From assembly GCA_949358305.1 (NCBI GenBank), contig OX442320.1, forward strand, positions 6,712,259 through 6,776,258: a stretch of DNA of 64,000 nucleotides, read 5' to 3'. Below the pieces are notes generated by a model. It saw only the letters and a list, made by a program, of their open reading frames with translations. It made no database searches and was not told where the DNA came from. Source of the stretch: Strigamia acuminata. Taxonomy: Eukaryota > Arthropoda > Chilopoda > Geophilomorpha > Linotaeniidae. Below are positions 11,151 through 23,660 of the stretch, one piece after another. Both the position numbers and the translations under genes were made by a program. Within the stretch, counting starts at the first letter, position 1; each line of letters opens with the position of its first letter.

Positions 11151-11639
11151 CAACCGACTAAGTCAACAAATTAAACAAAAAAACAAAAAAATAATCCCAA
11201 ATATCCCGAAAACTAAACGAAAAACTCCAATTTACTTACCGGAACAACCAACTCGAGCAAAAAAATATCTTTCACCAGCGATGACAACACTCTGGGATGA
11301 CTAACTACACCACAGACCGGAAATTGACCTTTTACCCGGACTAAGATTACATTTCCAACTTTCCACAACACACAAAAACATCGACGTGTTGCAATTCATT
11401 GCATCACTTAAACCATTCAAAAAATAAACACAGAAAAATATATAAATTTCTTTAAAAAAAAAAAAAACTCAACTAATCGCTTAACAAATAACCATGACCT
11501 CGTGCTTAAGGTCAACTGTGACCAAACGTCGACTTCCCTCCACCCCAATCGCAGGCGCCTTCAACCAATGGTGAAATAATCACTAATGATCGAAGCAGAA
11601 AAAAGAAGAATTCCTTCTGAAGGTCATATGATTTGAAGA
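11151..11639. other. AT-rich non-coding stretch
   Basis: A/T runs only, including a poly-A run at about 11453-11467. No gene seen. Confidence 0.5.
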
Positions 11640-12190
11640 TGTTGACTCACGCTGACCCTATTCCACACAAAAAGCGTTCCGCACATTTCTGAATCGCAAC
11701 CGCAATGAATGAAAATCAAGAAAACAACGAATTTCTCGCTCTTAGATCTTACCCCGCACCGAGCGCGCGCCAACGCCGAAAATGGAGGCCCGAAAATCGA
11801 TCCGAGTCAATCACTCGCATCTCGGCTCATACCTGCCAGTCGGACGCCGTATCCAAGGTAATACGCCTCGAATTCAAGGTGCATTAAACGTCTTCGCTTA
11901 ATAGAAGGAGCCTCAAGTGATGCGTGCAGTTGGTGACGTCGAAAGACTCGACCCGGCTCAGATTGTCCACTCCACACTTGACTCGCTCGCTCCCGCTCCC
12001 TCCAGCGCGAATGGACCGTTCCTTGCTGGAGGAAGAGGAGGAGGAGGCGGAGGGGAGTCGAAGGAGCGACCAGTAGCGGAAATATCCTCGCAGCAAGGCC
12101 AAAATCACACAGGAAGTTACGGCGAGACTGTGCGGGCCTGTCTGGCATTCTATTTTTCAATCGTGTTTGTGTGCACGCAGCGTTTTCTCA
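11640..12190. other. CpG-rich island
   Basis: This is one of the most G+C-rich parts of the window, with a GGA-type purine run at about 12030-12060 and a TGACGTC half CRE at about 11935. Open frames of 70-117 residues on both strands are Arg/Ser-rich by composition and show no domain. The appearance is that of a promoter or 5' leader, not of a coding exon. Confidence 0.35.
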
Positions 12191-15025
12191 TTTACTAAAC
12201 GCCAAACTTTATACCAGCTGCTGAAATGTGGTGGGCAATCCGAAAAGTTTCGCGCTGGGGGCAGCGAACAAACAACAAAAAAAAAATTGAAGCCAGCTGC
12301 AAGTTGGGTGTGTGGGAATTACCCGATTGCCACTAGTACAATATGAAATTTGCTTGCCATCTGTTCTATCCGAGAAATTAATTGCTTTTTCTTTTCCATT
12401 TGGGTTTTTTTCGCGTCGGAAAAGCGCGGAATAAGTCGAGATTTGTCGGGAAGTCGGAAAAAAACGATTTTTTTATGCCGGTTTTATTAAACGCGAGATG
12501 ACAGACAAATGCTCGTCATTGCGGGTAATCTTGACGCGTAGTTGGGTCGTAAATTGTCTTTTCTGGTGTCTAATATGGAGAGTCGCAGACAGGGAACTAG
12601 AGGATTACAACTCACACACCAACCGACAATTATGGGTCATGGACTGAGCGAGAAGACACTCGGAGGAACTCATTCGTCATAAAGACACACAAAGAGGGCT
12701 TGGCTGTCAAATGAATCACTAACATTCAAGCATCGAGATATGATTTACTAAGATTCCATCATTTTATCACTATAGTATGTCGTTTTTATTCTAATTTTAT
12801 TTTTTTTTAGGGTTAAGTATTAAAAATGAGAAAATTATGTGGTTATTTTCATTATTTTCATTATTTTCATGGTTTCGAGCCCCTTTGAAAGCGTTGCCCC
12901 CTTTCAAAATGGGTTCAAAGCACTTTCCATGTTGATTGTGGTGGCCATATTGGATTTCCGGTAGATCGAGTGGCAATTTGCTTCGCTGCAAATTAGTTGT
13001 TTATTTTCAGTTTCACCCGACCAACTAGTTTTGACATTTAGAATTCGATCAGAGCTAAAATAAAAGCTCGACTCGAATCTGGTCATTTGATATAATCAAA
13101 ATAAAACCCAGAGAAAAAAAAACAAAATCTCGTCTATTTATACACCAAATCCGCACGAAAAGAAAAAGAAAAACAAATAAACAGCGTCCCAATTATCATT
13201 CGCTGCATTTTAAAGAAAATCTAATGATATATTCAATCCCAACTTTTGCGGCGGATCGATGCAAAACCGCGACCATTCTATTCGAAACCTCACTTGAAAT
13301 GCAGACGAATTTCGCCATTTCTGTTTTAAGGTCAGTCGCAAAAACTGCGGCTCAAATGCAAGATGAAGCAGCGCCCTCCCTTTCCTTTATATGAAACAGC
13401 AAAATGCTGCGGCTTGAAACCGGGGGGGACCGGGGAGGAGAAAAGGTTCGATAATCTCGTCTTTTCACAACCGAAAACGAGTGACGAATTTCCATGCAGA
13501 ACGAAACCAGATAATACCCTCCTCTCGCATACATCCCTCCTCCCATATCCGCAAACTCACCTTTTTCTCCTTTCCCTCATCAGTAAACACCTGAAACGAA
13601 TGGAGAATTGCAGCGCAGCCATTCACAGGATCACGGGGATTTGCTGATCATCACCTGCAGTTCAAATCCCACAACTGAATATTTCACATCTGATCCAATT
13701 GCATATATTTTGCATTTAAAAGACGCACTAAAAAAAAAACAACCCCAAAAAATATAAATAAATCAATTAAAATGCAACTTTTCAATAATATATAAAAACA
13801 ATTTCGAAATCGATAAACAACTCTAGTTGATTTGCATCAAACACTTGGAGCAAATTTCCAAAGAAGAGGGGTGAAGTGGGTGAGGGGGTGTTGTGGGTGT
13901 CTAATCGCTAACTGAAAGACTAGGTAAGATGGGGGTGTCGGGGGTGTCGAAGGCAGAAGACCCGGATGGCCGCGCCACTTCCCAGGGAGAAATTATCGCG
14001 TAAATCACCCGGTAACCATGACAACATTTGCGTAATGGCGTTGCATTTTGCTTCCTCCATCCCAGTGGTGCTCCGCTAAAGACGACACTCGACTTACTTG
14101 CAATTTAAATTTAACTCCATTCCCTAAACAACAACTAAATTACTAAAGTTTGCGAGTTTCCGAAATTAAAAAAAGAGAAAAAGAGCGAAAATTTAACACT
14201 AAACAACTGATTTAAAGCTGAGGGATTTAAATTGAAATTTCATCGATTTTTTCTTCTTCTTCTCTTTATTTTTTTCAAAACCGCCCTTGCCTCTTGCACA
14301 ATTGAGTGATTTGCTGCTTCTCACCTTGAGGTTTACGCTAAATCACCTTTTAGCTTCCCCCTACCCGTGTTTTCCAAATTATGCGGGTTCAAGCGCAACG
14401 TTTACAACTTCGTGGGCGCGAGACATTAAGTAAATCCTCTCCATTGTATATTCTCATTTTTCCTACTCGCCTTTACATAAAAATCGCAAATCGCAAATCC
14501 TAGGCCATACTTAAAAGTGGACGAAGAAGTGATAAGGGAGTCCGCGTGCGGTGCTGGACTGCCAATTTTGATTGATAATAAAAATACCATTTGCACGACT
14601 TTGCCACACCTATAAACGCACGCAGTTCCAAATAAAGAATAATCCCAGTAGAGGTATTAGTGTCAAACTATAAAATACCTTTACAGCGCGCGCACAATAC
14701 AATTCCTCATTACCAAAAATAATGCAACGCATGCAAAAATACTCCCATCTTGGCACTTCATTTGCCGTTCCCACAAAACACAACCCCCCCTCACTTTAAT
14801 TTATTCCAACTCAACTAAACAAAATCCTAAGTGTTCCACTGGAGGCCATACATCAACCCCAAAAAACCCAAACAATACCAAGAGTGCCTAAACCTCATTA
14901 TGCAGCGATGCATCAATTAAACAAAACACTCCAACACCTAAGGACCCAATTTCGCATTTTAATTCAATCAATTCGAGATCGATCGATTAAAAACTACTGA
15001 CCACCGAAGAAAGTGCCTACACAAG
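12191..15025. other. non-coding stretch with one X-box
   Basis: No gene was recognised. It contains a TTTTCATTA triplication at about 12847-12871, a CpG-containing piece at 13340-13660, and an RFX-type X-box at 14012-14025 within a GGGTG-rich piece (13860-14050). Confidence 0.45.
14012..14025 (+). promoter_or_regulatory. RFX X-box motif (GTAACCATGACAAC)
   Basis: GTAACC-AT-GACAAC fits the RYYNYY-WW-RRNRAC X-box bound by RFX factors, with both half-sites intact. RFX proteins commonly drive ciliary genes. No ciliary gene is visible nearby. Confidence 0.5.
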
Positions 15026-15665
15026 GTTCAAAAATACATTGAAATTATATTGCGTTTTGTAACACAGTCGAAACTCTTTATAACGAATCGCAAGGGACCG
15101 AAAAATCGATTCTTTATATCGCCAACCAAACCAGTCATTTTTAGGCATTCGTTATATCGATAATTCGTTATATCGCGATTCGTTATAAAGAGTTTCGACT
15201 GTATATTGTTGCGTCTTAGACGAATGAGAAAGGGACATGACACCGGTACTAGTTCTAATGCTATTGGGCTGTACACAGAACCGTCCGTTGGTTTCGCGCG
15301 CCATCTAAGGTTGCATGCTATTGGTTTGCAGACGATAATACTTTTTGTAGAACGCATTTTTTTCAATTGTATTTGTTGATAATCGAAAAGAGTGGATTGC
15401 ATCGGATGAAATTGATAAAAGTGATTTATTCACATGAGATGCACAAACTCGAACCGCACGCTCATGTAACGTGGCATGGAAGTGACCGGAAGTCACGTGA
15501 CAACGTGATTGGTCCGTGAGATTACACCTCAACTCTCCCTGGCGGTGGGAGACCCTCATTCGGGATTTGCAATGCAATAAGCCAGGTGACACAAAATTCC
15601 AACAGTATTTATAAAATATACTTAAGAAACAGAAGATGTATTGTAAAATATATTTTTGAAGCATA
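15026..15665. mobile_element. composite element carrying a pogo-like MITE (copy 1)
   Basis: The left border TTCAAAAATACATTGAAA and the right border GTAAAATATATTTTTGAA are roughly inverted to each other. A complete small pogo-like inverted-repeat element (15065-15201) sits near the left border. The remaining interior includes GCATGCTATTGGTTTGCA, which also occurs at the 55-kb copy. Two frames of about 120 residues on the minus strand overlap the element and have no recognisable domain. Confidence 0.5.
15065..15201. mobile_element. pogo/Tigger-like MITE, copy 1
   Basis: It begins CAGTCGAAACTCTTTATAAC and ends with the inverted copy (TATAAAGAGTTTCGACTG), with inner repeats of ATTCGTTATATCG. TA follows the right end; the left flank is CA, so the target duplication is damaged. 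Such ends are typical of pogo/Tigger elements of the Tc1/mariner superfamily. Confidence 0.85.
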
Positions 15666-16549
15666 TCCAGCAGACTGGACCATCCGAGTTACTCGCGATC
15701 AAAGTCCATCAATTATTGCTCTCCGTGATCCGTATGCGTAAACGCTTTTGAATCAGTGGACTTACCCGGCTTTAAGTTTGGCAGAAGAGGGCGGGCAAAG
15801 GGTGCGTCACTGAACACCACCAATCGATAAGCGTCAAAATTTCATTAAACGAACCCCCTCCTCCTTGCACGTTTACCCTCGCTTCGCCCTTCCCTTTCAA
15901 TCTCTGTGCAACGTCCAAATCTTGGTGCATAGTGCATTGCAGCTGCTGCCAATCGTATGCTAACGAGCAATGTCTGCCATCCACTTACGAATGAGACATT
16001 AAAATTCGTTTAAGCGCGCTATACTTCCTTTCTATGTACACCTATATAGAAAAATTATCTAATGACTCCATCTTTCAACCTGTGCGCTTACCCAAAAAGG
16101 CCATTCGATAGTTGGACACATCTTTTTGACCCCGCTTGGCTCGATACCAGGATTTTCTAATGGGGGACATAACTATACGAGTAAGCTTTTATACGCGGTT
16201 CTCCTTTGTCTACCAACACGGTGGAGTTAGTGACGCGTTCTAACCACACTCTGATCCATTAAAATTAAAAGAGCTCTATAAAACTGCTTAATACATCTAC
16301 TAAACTTGCCTGCAACTTCATTCGAAATATGCACCCCACTCGTTATTAATTTTCTTTTTTACTTTTGAACAAAAAGAAAAAAAATACTTAAAAACTTTTC
16401 CGACGTGAATTCTGAAGAAAATCGAAATTTTCGCTAAATAATAATTTTTCTTTAGTCTTTTAGATTCTAAATGCAGCAAATTGGAAATGTAAAACGCTTC
16501 AATAAAAGCAGATTCAATTAAGTTGGAGAAATCCATTCCGCTTTTGTAT
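15666..16549. other. non-coding stretch
   Basis: Mixed-composition DNA without recognised gene or element. Confidence 0.45.
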
Positions 16550-16930
16550 CTCGTCTTAGACCAATTTAGCACGCCTGATTCGAGTGTTTGCCGAGAGACC
16601 TTAGGGAAAGTGACTGTGCATAGTTGTTCGTCTCCTCCTCATTTCCCAGGTGAATTTACGCAACTACGTGTGGACTTGAAACAAAATTACGGCAACGCCA
16701 TCAACGGCGGTTGCAAAGAACACGAGAACGTCGTGCATGGCCGGGCGGCAACTATAACGGGCCCAATTCCCTCGACTGCTTGTCGTTGGTTGGCCAATAT
16801 TTCTTTTTCCATTAACTTGCCTTCCCTTCCCCCCTTCTTTAGTCCCTGGAATAAAAGCATGCAAATTGCTCAATACCCCCGTCTCCCAGCCAGGCACACA
16901 ATTAACTACGAGCTCGTCCAATAAACAACC
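16550..16930. other. less AT-rich island with a 133-residue chance frame
   Basis: CpG is raised and the plus-strand frame here (16523-16924) has no domain, is not continued by obvious splice sites, and is mirrored by an equally long minus-strand frame, as expected in locally stop-poor DNA. A regulatory element is more likely than an exon. Confidence 0.3.
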
Positions 16931-18457
16931 CAAATGGTGCCCAAAAACTCACCTCTTTTGCATTTTCTTTTATTCAAACAAAAAACAAAAACAATGGCCC
17001 AAAAAAAATAAAGCAGCGTTCAAATTTTCTAATTTAGCGAGAAAATTCAATTCGTCGACTAAAATATTTTTATATTTTTATATTTTTAATATAATAAGTT
17101 TTTATAGAAAATATCAGACGCGTGCCGGCTTAAGCCATCCACCCACATTCATTAAAGATGCAAGAGGTGCAGAGAGCCTCGAGGGAGTCCCCATAGGAAA
17201 AAAAATAGAGAATTTAATAGCATTAAAATAAATAAGGCACGTCACGTCCACTGGTCCACACTCTGTCAACCCCGTTGGGAAATCGAAGTCCAAAAAAAAT
17301 TAACTAATTGATATGTTGATGTAGACGCGTCACAGACTTTATTTATATTTTTTTTTAAAAATAAATATGATTTTTTTGGAGTAATAGTTATACTGTCTCA
17401 CTTAATTCGTAGTTTATTCTACCGTTTTACTTAACCGTAAAGGCATAAAATGTTTGAAATTAACAAATTTTATTTGCATGAAACGATGCTAATGTTTGAG
17501 CAAACATTATAGTGAAGCCCAACCCGGTTTTAAGGCGGAGCTTTTGCTTCACTGCGAAATTTTCAATTGTCTCATTCGTATTCACTCTTTAAGTCGTAAA
17601 ACGGGTAGAAATATTAACTAGTGCGACGCAGGTGTAGATGAATACCACATTTGTGTACGAAAATAAAAAAAATAAACAAACTTAAAAAAAAAAAATAATA
17701 AAAAATATATAAATGAAAAACTCTTAATTCACTCCTCTTTAAATAAACACGATCAAATGCACTTCATTTCCAAGCTCAAAACATTAAAAATACAGACTCG
17801 GAATAAATGTTCATCCGGGATTTGACGACCGTAAAACCCGCGTCAGTGTTTTTTAAAATTATTTTTTATACTTTTCTTAAACTCTCGTTGCAAAATTACG
17901 AGGCTTTGCAACACGATGAGCGTTGTAAAGCACATACGGGTTGTTCTGGATAAGAAAAAAAAATTTTCCTTCGTCTAAATCAGTTAACGGCCTTCTGGTG
18001 GCACCATCAGGGCACCGCCCCCGCATGCAAACTTTTATTAAAGCGCTCTAAAATGCAAAAAAGCAGCATGAAAAATATATATATGCGAATAATAAATTCC
18101 TTACATTATTCCGACTAAGGTAAAAAAATAAAAAATAAAAAAAAACATTTTGATTAAAAACGAAGAAAACTTTTTAGTGAAATTGAGAAAAACAATTTGA
18201 TTAAAATGAATTAACTTCAAATCAAACTTCACTTTAATTTACAAAACCTAATTAAAAGAGTAAGCGTCTGTCAAAGAGTCAATTGTAATACGAAAATAGA
18301 AAGAACGCTGCTAGCAAAAGTAGAAAAAATTATATAGACGAAAATAACATTTGAAATATTTACATCTCAGGTATAAAAGCCGAAAAATAAAGAAAAAAAA
18401 AAGAGTGACGGAGAGGGTCCTTCAATAATTCAAGCCAATGGGAATCGAGATTTATAA

Positions 18458-18486
18458 GGCGGAGAGAAAACACTCCTCTCTCCGCC
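18458..18486. other. perfect 10-bp stem hairpin
   Basis: GGCGGAGAGA pairs with TCTCTCCGCC over a 9-nt loop. It is G+C-rich in an AT-rich setting. No function is assigned. Confidence 0.6.
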
Positions 18487-21400
18487 ATGAGGGACACACA
18501 TGCCATTCGAATCTTACGAGAATCCATTAGCCGGCGAAACCTCGCTTTAAACCTCGCGAAACCTCGTTATAAGCAACACGCAAATCTCAACGTGATCATA
18601 CACCTGCTAACTGCGGGTCTAACTCGTTCAAATTTATGATGCTTGTCTTTGCGAAAAAATGGAAATAAATTCTACGAGGGAAGAAGTAAAAAAATTATTT
18701 TTACAAACAATTTTCTCTCTCATGGTTTGATCTTAATCAAATCAAAGTTCTAAATAAAACGCTGGATGATTAAAGTGGGAGGTATTTATGAGTTTTCCAT
18801 GTTTGTTGATTCCAATCCAATTTTCTCTTCTCGTTTTCTTTCTCGATGCATTAATTTCTCTTTAAAAATCCTAATTTAATGAATAATATTATCGTGTGGG
18901 ATTGTGTACTAGTATTAATGGACGCAAATAAATTTTTATTATTATTTTTTTTTTTTTTGTCTAAAACGCTCTCGAAATAGTCGAAATATCTAATCAAATT
19001 TCAATTGAATTGGAAATAAGACCTGTTTTTGCATTTCTTTAATTTAAAATTGATTTTTCTAATGAAATTTTTTTTTTATTTATTAAAAACCCGAAAAAAA
19101 TGGCAAAATACGTCAAAACAAAGACTTTTACGCAATTAAAATGAAAATTCTAAATTAATGAGATAACGATTTTGTTTCTAAATAAACAAATTGCAAATTA
19201 AGCTCTCTAATTGTATAATTAAAAAAAAAATTAATTTTCTTAAAATTTTATCTATCAAATTTTCAATCAAACGAGCCAACAATTCCACAGCGACTAGGTT
19301 AATCCTTTTCAATTATCAAAACCCCTTTCTCCAAACTATTCCAGCAATTTACATGGAATAAGTGTACCTAAGGATAAAATATTTCTTCCGTATTTGGATT
19401 CATTCCAACTTGACTCTTCTTAACCGACACTCCCCATTGTGATGGAAAAGGGGAGAAAATTCCCTTTTATGCATCGCCATCTATACCTTACATCTAACAA
19501 TTCTACCTGGAATAAATCCAAAAACTCCTCTTGCTTTCAGCGCAACAAAACCAAACTAAACTCGACATTTAAATACCAATTTCTATTCAATTACGTCGCC
19601 AAACACATAAAAATATATATTTTTAACGTATTAATTAGACATTTTTCGCAACCAACTCCATCACTGGCAGTGGAGCTTTAAAAAAATATTCCTGCTCCAC
19701 CTTCGCCTCCATTTTGAGACAAAATTTACGACTTCATAAATTTATTCGGAAATGATGCGACGCGTCTGTCTATACCGAAAGAGAAATAAAAGAGGGCAAA
19801 AACGAGATCCGGCTGCATTCAAAACTGCATTGAATGCCTCTCTTTTTTTTTTCTTATTCCCCCCATCAAATTTCACCCAAATATCATCATATTTCAAATT
19901 TCCCATATATTTTCTTTTCGAGAAATAAAAGCAGAAAAGTAATTTAAAAATCGCAATCAAAGCAGAATTTAAAATTAAATATTGTGGACAAAAACAATGC
20001 ATTCATGTGGACTGCAACGATTTTTTAATGAGAACGAACTCATTTTCCACTTTTCAATGACGGCACGTGGAAAAGGAGAGCAAGCATCAAGCTGTTGGCT
20101 CCAAATTTAATATACGGATCAATATTTTTGTCAGAAAAAATAAAAAAAAATAAAAATCTACAAAAAAAAAATCTTTCTCTCAAAGCAGCTGCTTTCTTTC
20201 CGATTGAAAGATCTAAATGAAAGACTTTGGGGTCAGTTCAATTTGATTTTCCATTATTTTTTTTTATTTACGTATTTTGTAAGATTTTTTTCCCCCTCCT
20301 CCTTGTATTTTATAAAACTCCCGCCCGAATTGCGGCCGCCTGCCTAACACATCTGTCGTGCAGTGAAAGCAACCCATTTTTTCCCTTTTTCACATTTCCA
20401 TTCGATTTTGACTCATTTAAACAGTAAAAATTGAAAATTTCACTCTTCTCCATCCACTTACCGCAGTATATTACCAAATTACCAAATTATAATAATGTTA
20501 TCTCTCACTTTACGCCCTTTTCCTGTTTAGGCCCTTAGTCACATTACACGTCCTATTTTATCTATAATGTTGATTCAACACGAGCTGCACTAATGAGATT
20601 GAATTGGGGTTGCATACTTTTAAATATTAACAACCTTTCCCTTTCCATATGCTTCGACCACACAAAAAAATAATTACAACAAGTAAAATACTATTTTAAT
20701 ACACTAATTAACATCCAAACGACACCACGTATTTCAAACAACACTTATTAAAACCTAACTAAGAATTTATTACGCACTAAGCCATAAGCCCCACTGACTG
20801 CTCATATTTATGGGTCCTCCAACTACAAACGCGCGCAAAATATAATAAATGAATATGCTAATCCGATATTCTAAATATTATAAATGTAAATTACCTCCCT
20901 TAATTAAATCAATTAATTTCGAAACATCACTCAAAATTTTTTTTTCATAATTACTTTCATGCCAAAACCAACTGACCAACGGTCACATCAAGTACATCAA
21001 CCCAACATTCTTCCAGAGGCGATTTGCTGGGGGTATGGATGATTCATCAGTAGGGGAGACCCCTAAGCTTAGTCATCAAATCAACACACAACGCCCTTAT
21101 TTCAAAACTCGATAGAAACACGTAGGAAACGAATTTCCTTCTTCGCATCTTCCGATCTGTTTTAGCGAAGAAAGCAATTGCGATGAGCGGTATTTAAAAT
21201 GCTATAAAACCCGAACGTTTCTCGCAAATTGCTCATATATTTCTACGCACTTTTCCCTCGCGTTCCGGCGCAAAACGAGAAACCATATTGTCCAAAATGG
21301 CAACAAAAAAATATTTACCAATCCTCTCGATGGTCAGTTGTTCACGCTTTAATGGAACCTATTTGGGGCCAAGATGGGTGCCACCCAGCCTGTTATGTAA

Positions 21401-21532
21401 TTAGAAAAAATATATACATCATCCTGTTAGGCTTAATTCGCCATTGTAGCGTTTGAAGCGGAATTAAATAATAGAATTTCACTTACATGTCCAATGTTTG
21501 CAAGCAACGCGGGGCGGGTTTGTCTCTAAGTG

Positions 21533-21592
21533 GGTGTGTGTGTGTGCACACGCACAAGACAGACTAAACAGTTGAGTGTGTGTGTGTGTGTT
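21533..21592. repeat. TG-rich microsatellite, two blocks
   Basis: Two GTGTGTG blocks flank a short CACACGCACAAGAC piece. Frames translating to VCVCV come from this repeat. Confidence 0.85.
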
Positions 21593-22673
21593 GGTCCGCA
21601 ATCACGACACCGAGTCAACATACCTTGCTGCGAACAGACGGCCCATCTTGCCTGCTTTCTATTGGTCCAAATCCCAATTGAGATTGTGCTCCTACGTTTC
21701 TCGCACTTTTCTTTCTATTATCTCTCCGCGTTACCATGTGCCAGCTGCGTTCTTCTGCCTCGCTGACACGAAGTGCCCTTTTTTCTATCTCTCAAACTCA
21801 ACTCCACATCGTTTTGCCCTAACCACCTATCAATTTTTCCCATTTGTCATTTCTTTCTCCCTCATTACACACCATCAATTTAAAAACAAATCATTTATGA
21901 TTTCGCTGTTTACGTCGGATAATAAATTCAAAGAATAAAAAAATAATTAGAAATTTTTTTTTTTTTTTAGAAATTTTATAATAATAATAATAATATTATT
22001 TTTTTTACCTTTTTTAGTGAAGTGAAGAGATGTGTGGCGAGTGAAATGAGGCAAAGATGTGCACCTGAAAGACACAAGCATATTAAGTATGCGTATAAAT
22101 AAATATTGGTGGAGAAGCGGTGGGAAGGAGCGCAGAACGCATGCGCACATCCGACTCCAGCATTCAATTCAATGGATGAAATAAAGAAGTGTGGGCACGT
22201 GACTAGAGTAATTAACCAATGCAGCTGAGCCCTGTACGTTAATTCATTTCTAGACCTTGTATTATATGTAGGATAAAACACTGCTTGGGCGTGCAATTGG
22301 ATTCGACTAAAGGATTTCCTTATTAAAAAAATAATGTACAACGAATGGTTTACAATTTACAATTACATTTTTGCCAGTAAAATATAAAAAACACCAAAAT
22401 CCACAACAAAAAAAACCAATTTTAAATAAAATTATTTCTAAACCCAAAAAAAGACAAAAAAAATACAAAAATAAAAATAAAATAAATAAATGCTGAAAAA
22501 TATAAAGCGAAACGAAAAAGAAGAAAAAATAAAACCTGCTTTTATATATAATATTATATATACTTTTTAAATTTCCTGCGTTATGCCCAAAGGACAAACA
22601 GTTGAGAAAACAAATACACCAACCCTATCGGAATATTGGCCAACCCCACCAACACATAAACCAAACGCCATGA

Positions 22674-22681
22674 TGACGTCA
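22674..22681. promoter_or_regulatory. CRE palindrome TGACGTCA
   Basis: This is a perfect 8-bp CREB/ATF site. It lies at the AT-rich edge of the island. Confidence 0.4.
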
Positions 22682-23030
22682 AATCCAGCAGCCGGTGCCC
22701 TTTAAACATAAAATTACATCCACCCCATACATTCAACCAAAAATCTTTTCGCAAAACCAAAAACACCCCCAACAAAAACCCTAAAAAAAAACCGATTCCA
22801 CCCATCCCTATTCCCTACTCGCACCCGCATTTTTCATACCTGCAATCCGATTGAAGGAAGCCATTTGCGGACGATCAAACAGACAGAGTCGTATCATCGT
22901 GCGGTTATTGGTGATTAAACGTTTCGAAGAAGGAAAGAGGCACGCAGGCAGGCTGGGCAGACGAGACGAGACGCACAATCACACCCCTTTGTGGAGTCTG
23001 GCACTTGTCAAAACGTTCCCACTGCATAAC

Positions 23031-23040
23031 GTGACGTCAC
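23031..23040. promoter_or_regulatory. extended CRE palindrome GTGACGTCAC
   Basis: This is a perfect 10-bp palindrome with the CREB/ATF core, in CpG-rich context, 421 bp before the X-box. Confidence 0.5.
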
Positions 23041-23451
23041 AGCTTCCAACATGGAGCCCGTTGTTCTGCGTGCAACTGCAGCAGAAGCCAGAGCACGTTC
23101 GGTGGCGTGAGCCGGGTGAAGAACGAGTCCCGGACGCAGCGGCCGCCATCAGTGGCAGAGCGCAGAGGGTCGGCCAAGCGCGAAATTCACTCCGCTCGTC
23201 GCGAACGGCGAGCAAAACTCGAAATGTCTCGATTCCTTGGATTGCGCGGACGTTTGTGCAGTGGGTGCGGACTCGGGTCGGCGGGTGGACGAGTTGACAA
23301 CGTGGTAGAGCGGGAGACGAAAGCAGGAGACGCAGCTGTGCGTGGAGCGACGAGGCGATGGCGGCGCGAGCTGATTCGCTGCTCGACATCTCTCGCTCAT
23401 AAATAGTCGGTGGCTCTCCCTACCTCCTCCGCCCTCCTCCACTCCAATGGT

Positions 23452-23465
23452 GTTACCATGGCAAC
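23452..23465. promoter_or_regulatory. RFX X-box, perfect form (GTTACCATGGCAAC)
   Basis: It matches the strict X-box GTTNCCATGGNAAC at all defined positions. RFX homodimers bind this near-palindrome. About 50 bp separate it from the TATA-like box. Confidence 0.65.
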
Positions 23466-23660
23466 CAAGCCTCGTAATCCCCACCTCTTCCTCCCCTGGC
23501 TCTTTTCCCTATGCGTTCGCTTTCTATTGTAGCATCCTCATTAAAACGGAGGATGGCGGCCCGAGTGCCAAGCAAAATGTTGGCCCAATGTCATCCAAGT
23601 GTCGGTCTAATTAAGGCGCGGGTCACGTCATCTGCTCCGAACTAAAGGTGAATTCCGACC

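Larger units (their letters stand above)
16931..22660. other. long AT-rich non-coding stretch
   Basis: No gene was recognised over 5.7 kb. Simple features are A/T runs, a 10-bp-stem hairpin at 18458-18486, a short AGTGAAGC/GCTTCACT dyad at about 17511-17552, CGCGAAACCTCG duplications at about 18535-18575, and a TG-rich microsatellite at about 21533-21592. Confidence 0.5.
22670..23660. promoter_or_regulatory. candidate promoter/enhancer island with CRE, TATA-like and X-box motifs
   Basis: This is the most G+C- and CpG-rich part of the window. In order it holds a full CRE palindrome (22674-22681), a second one inside GTGACGTCAC (23031-23040), a TATA-like CATAAATAG (23398-23406, readable on either strand as a weak TATA) and a perfect RFX X-box (23452-23465). 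Several overlapping frames of 75-148 residues run on both strands but share no domain and have Arg/Ser-rich, CpG-driven composition. I read it as a promoter or enhancer, with the target gene unknown. Frames on both strands argue against a coding exon. Confidence 0.5.

Noticed and set aside
13610..13675. tRNA-like T-loop (GTTCAAATCCCAC)
   Set aside because: No matching acceptor stem, D arm or anticodon arm upstream.
17233..17241. miR-124-like start (TAAGGCACG)
   Set aside because: Similarity stops after nine bases, whereas real miR-124 is conserved along its whole length.
22851..23297. 148-residue plus-strand open frame
   Set aside because: Overlapping frames of similar length run on both strands, composition is Arg/Ser-rich from CpG content, and no domain is visible. 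Better explained as a promoter-like island.
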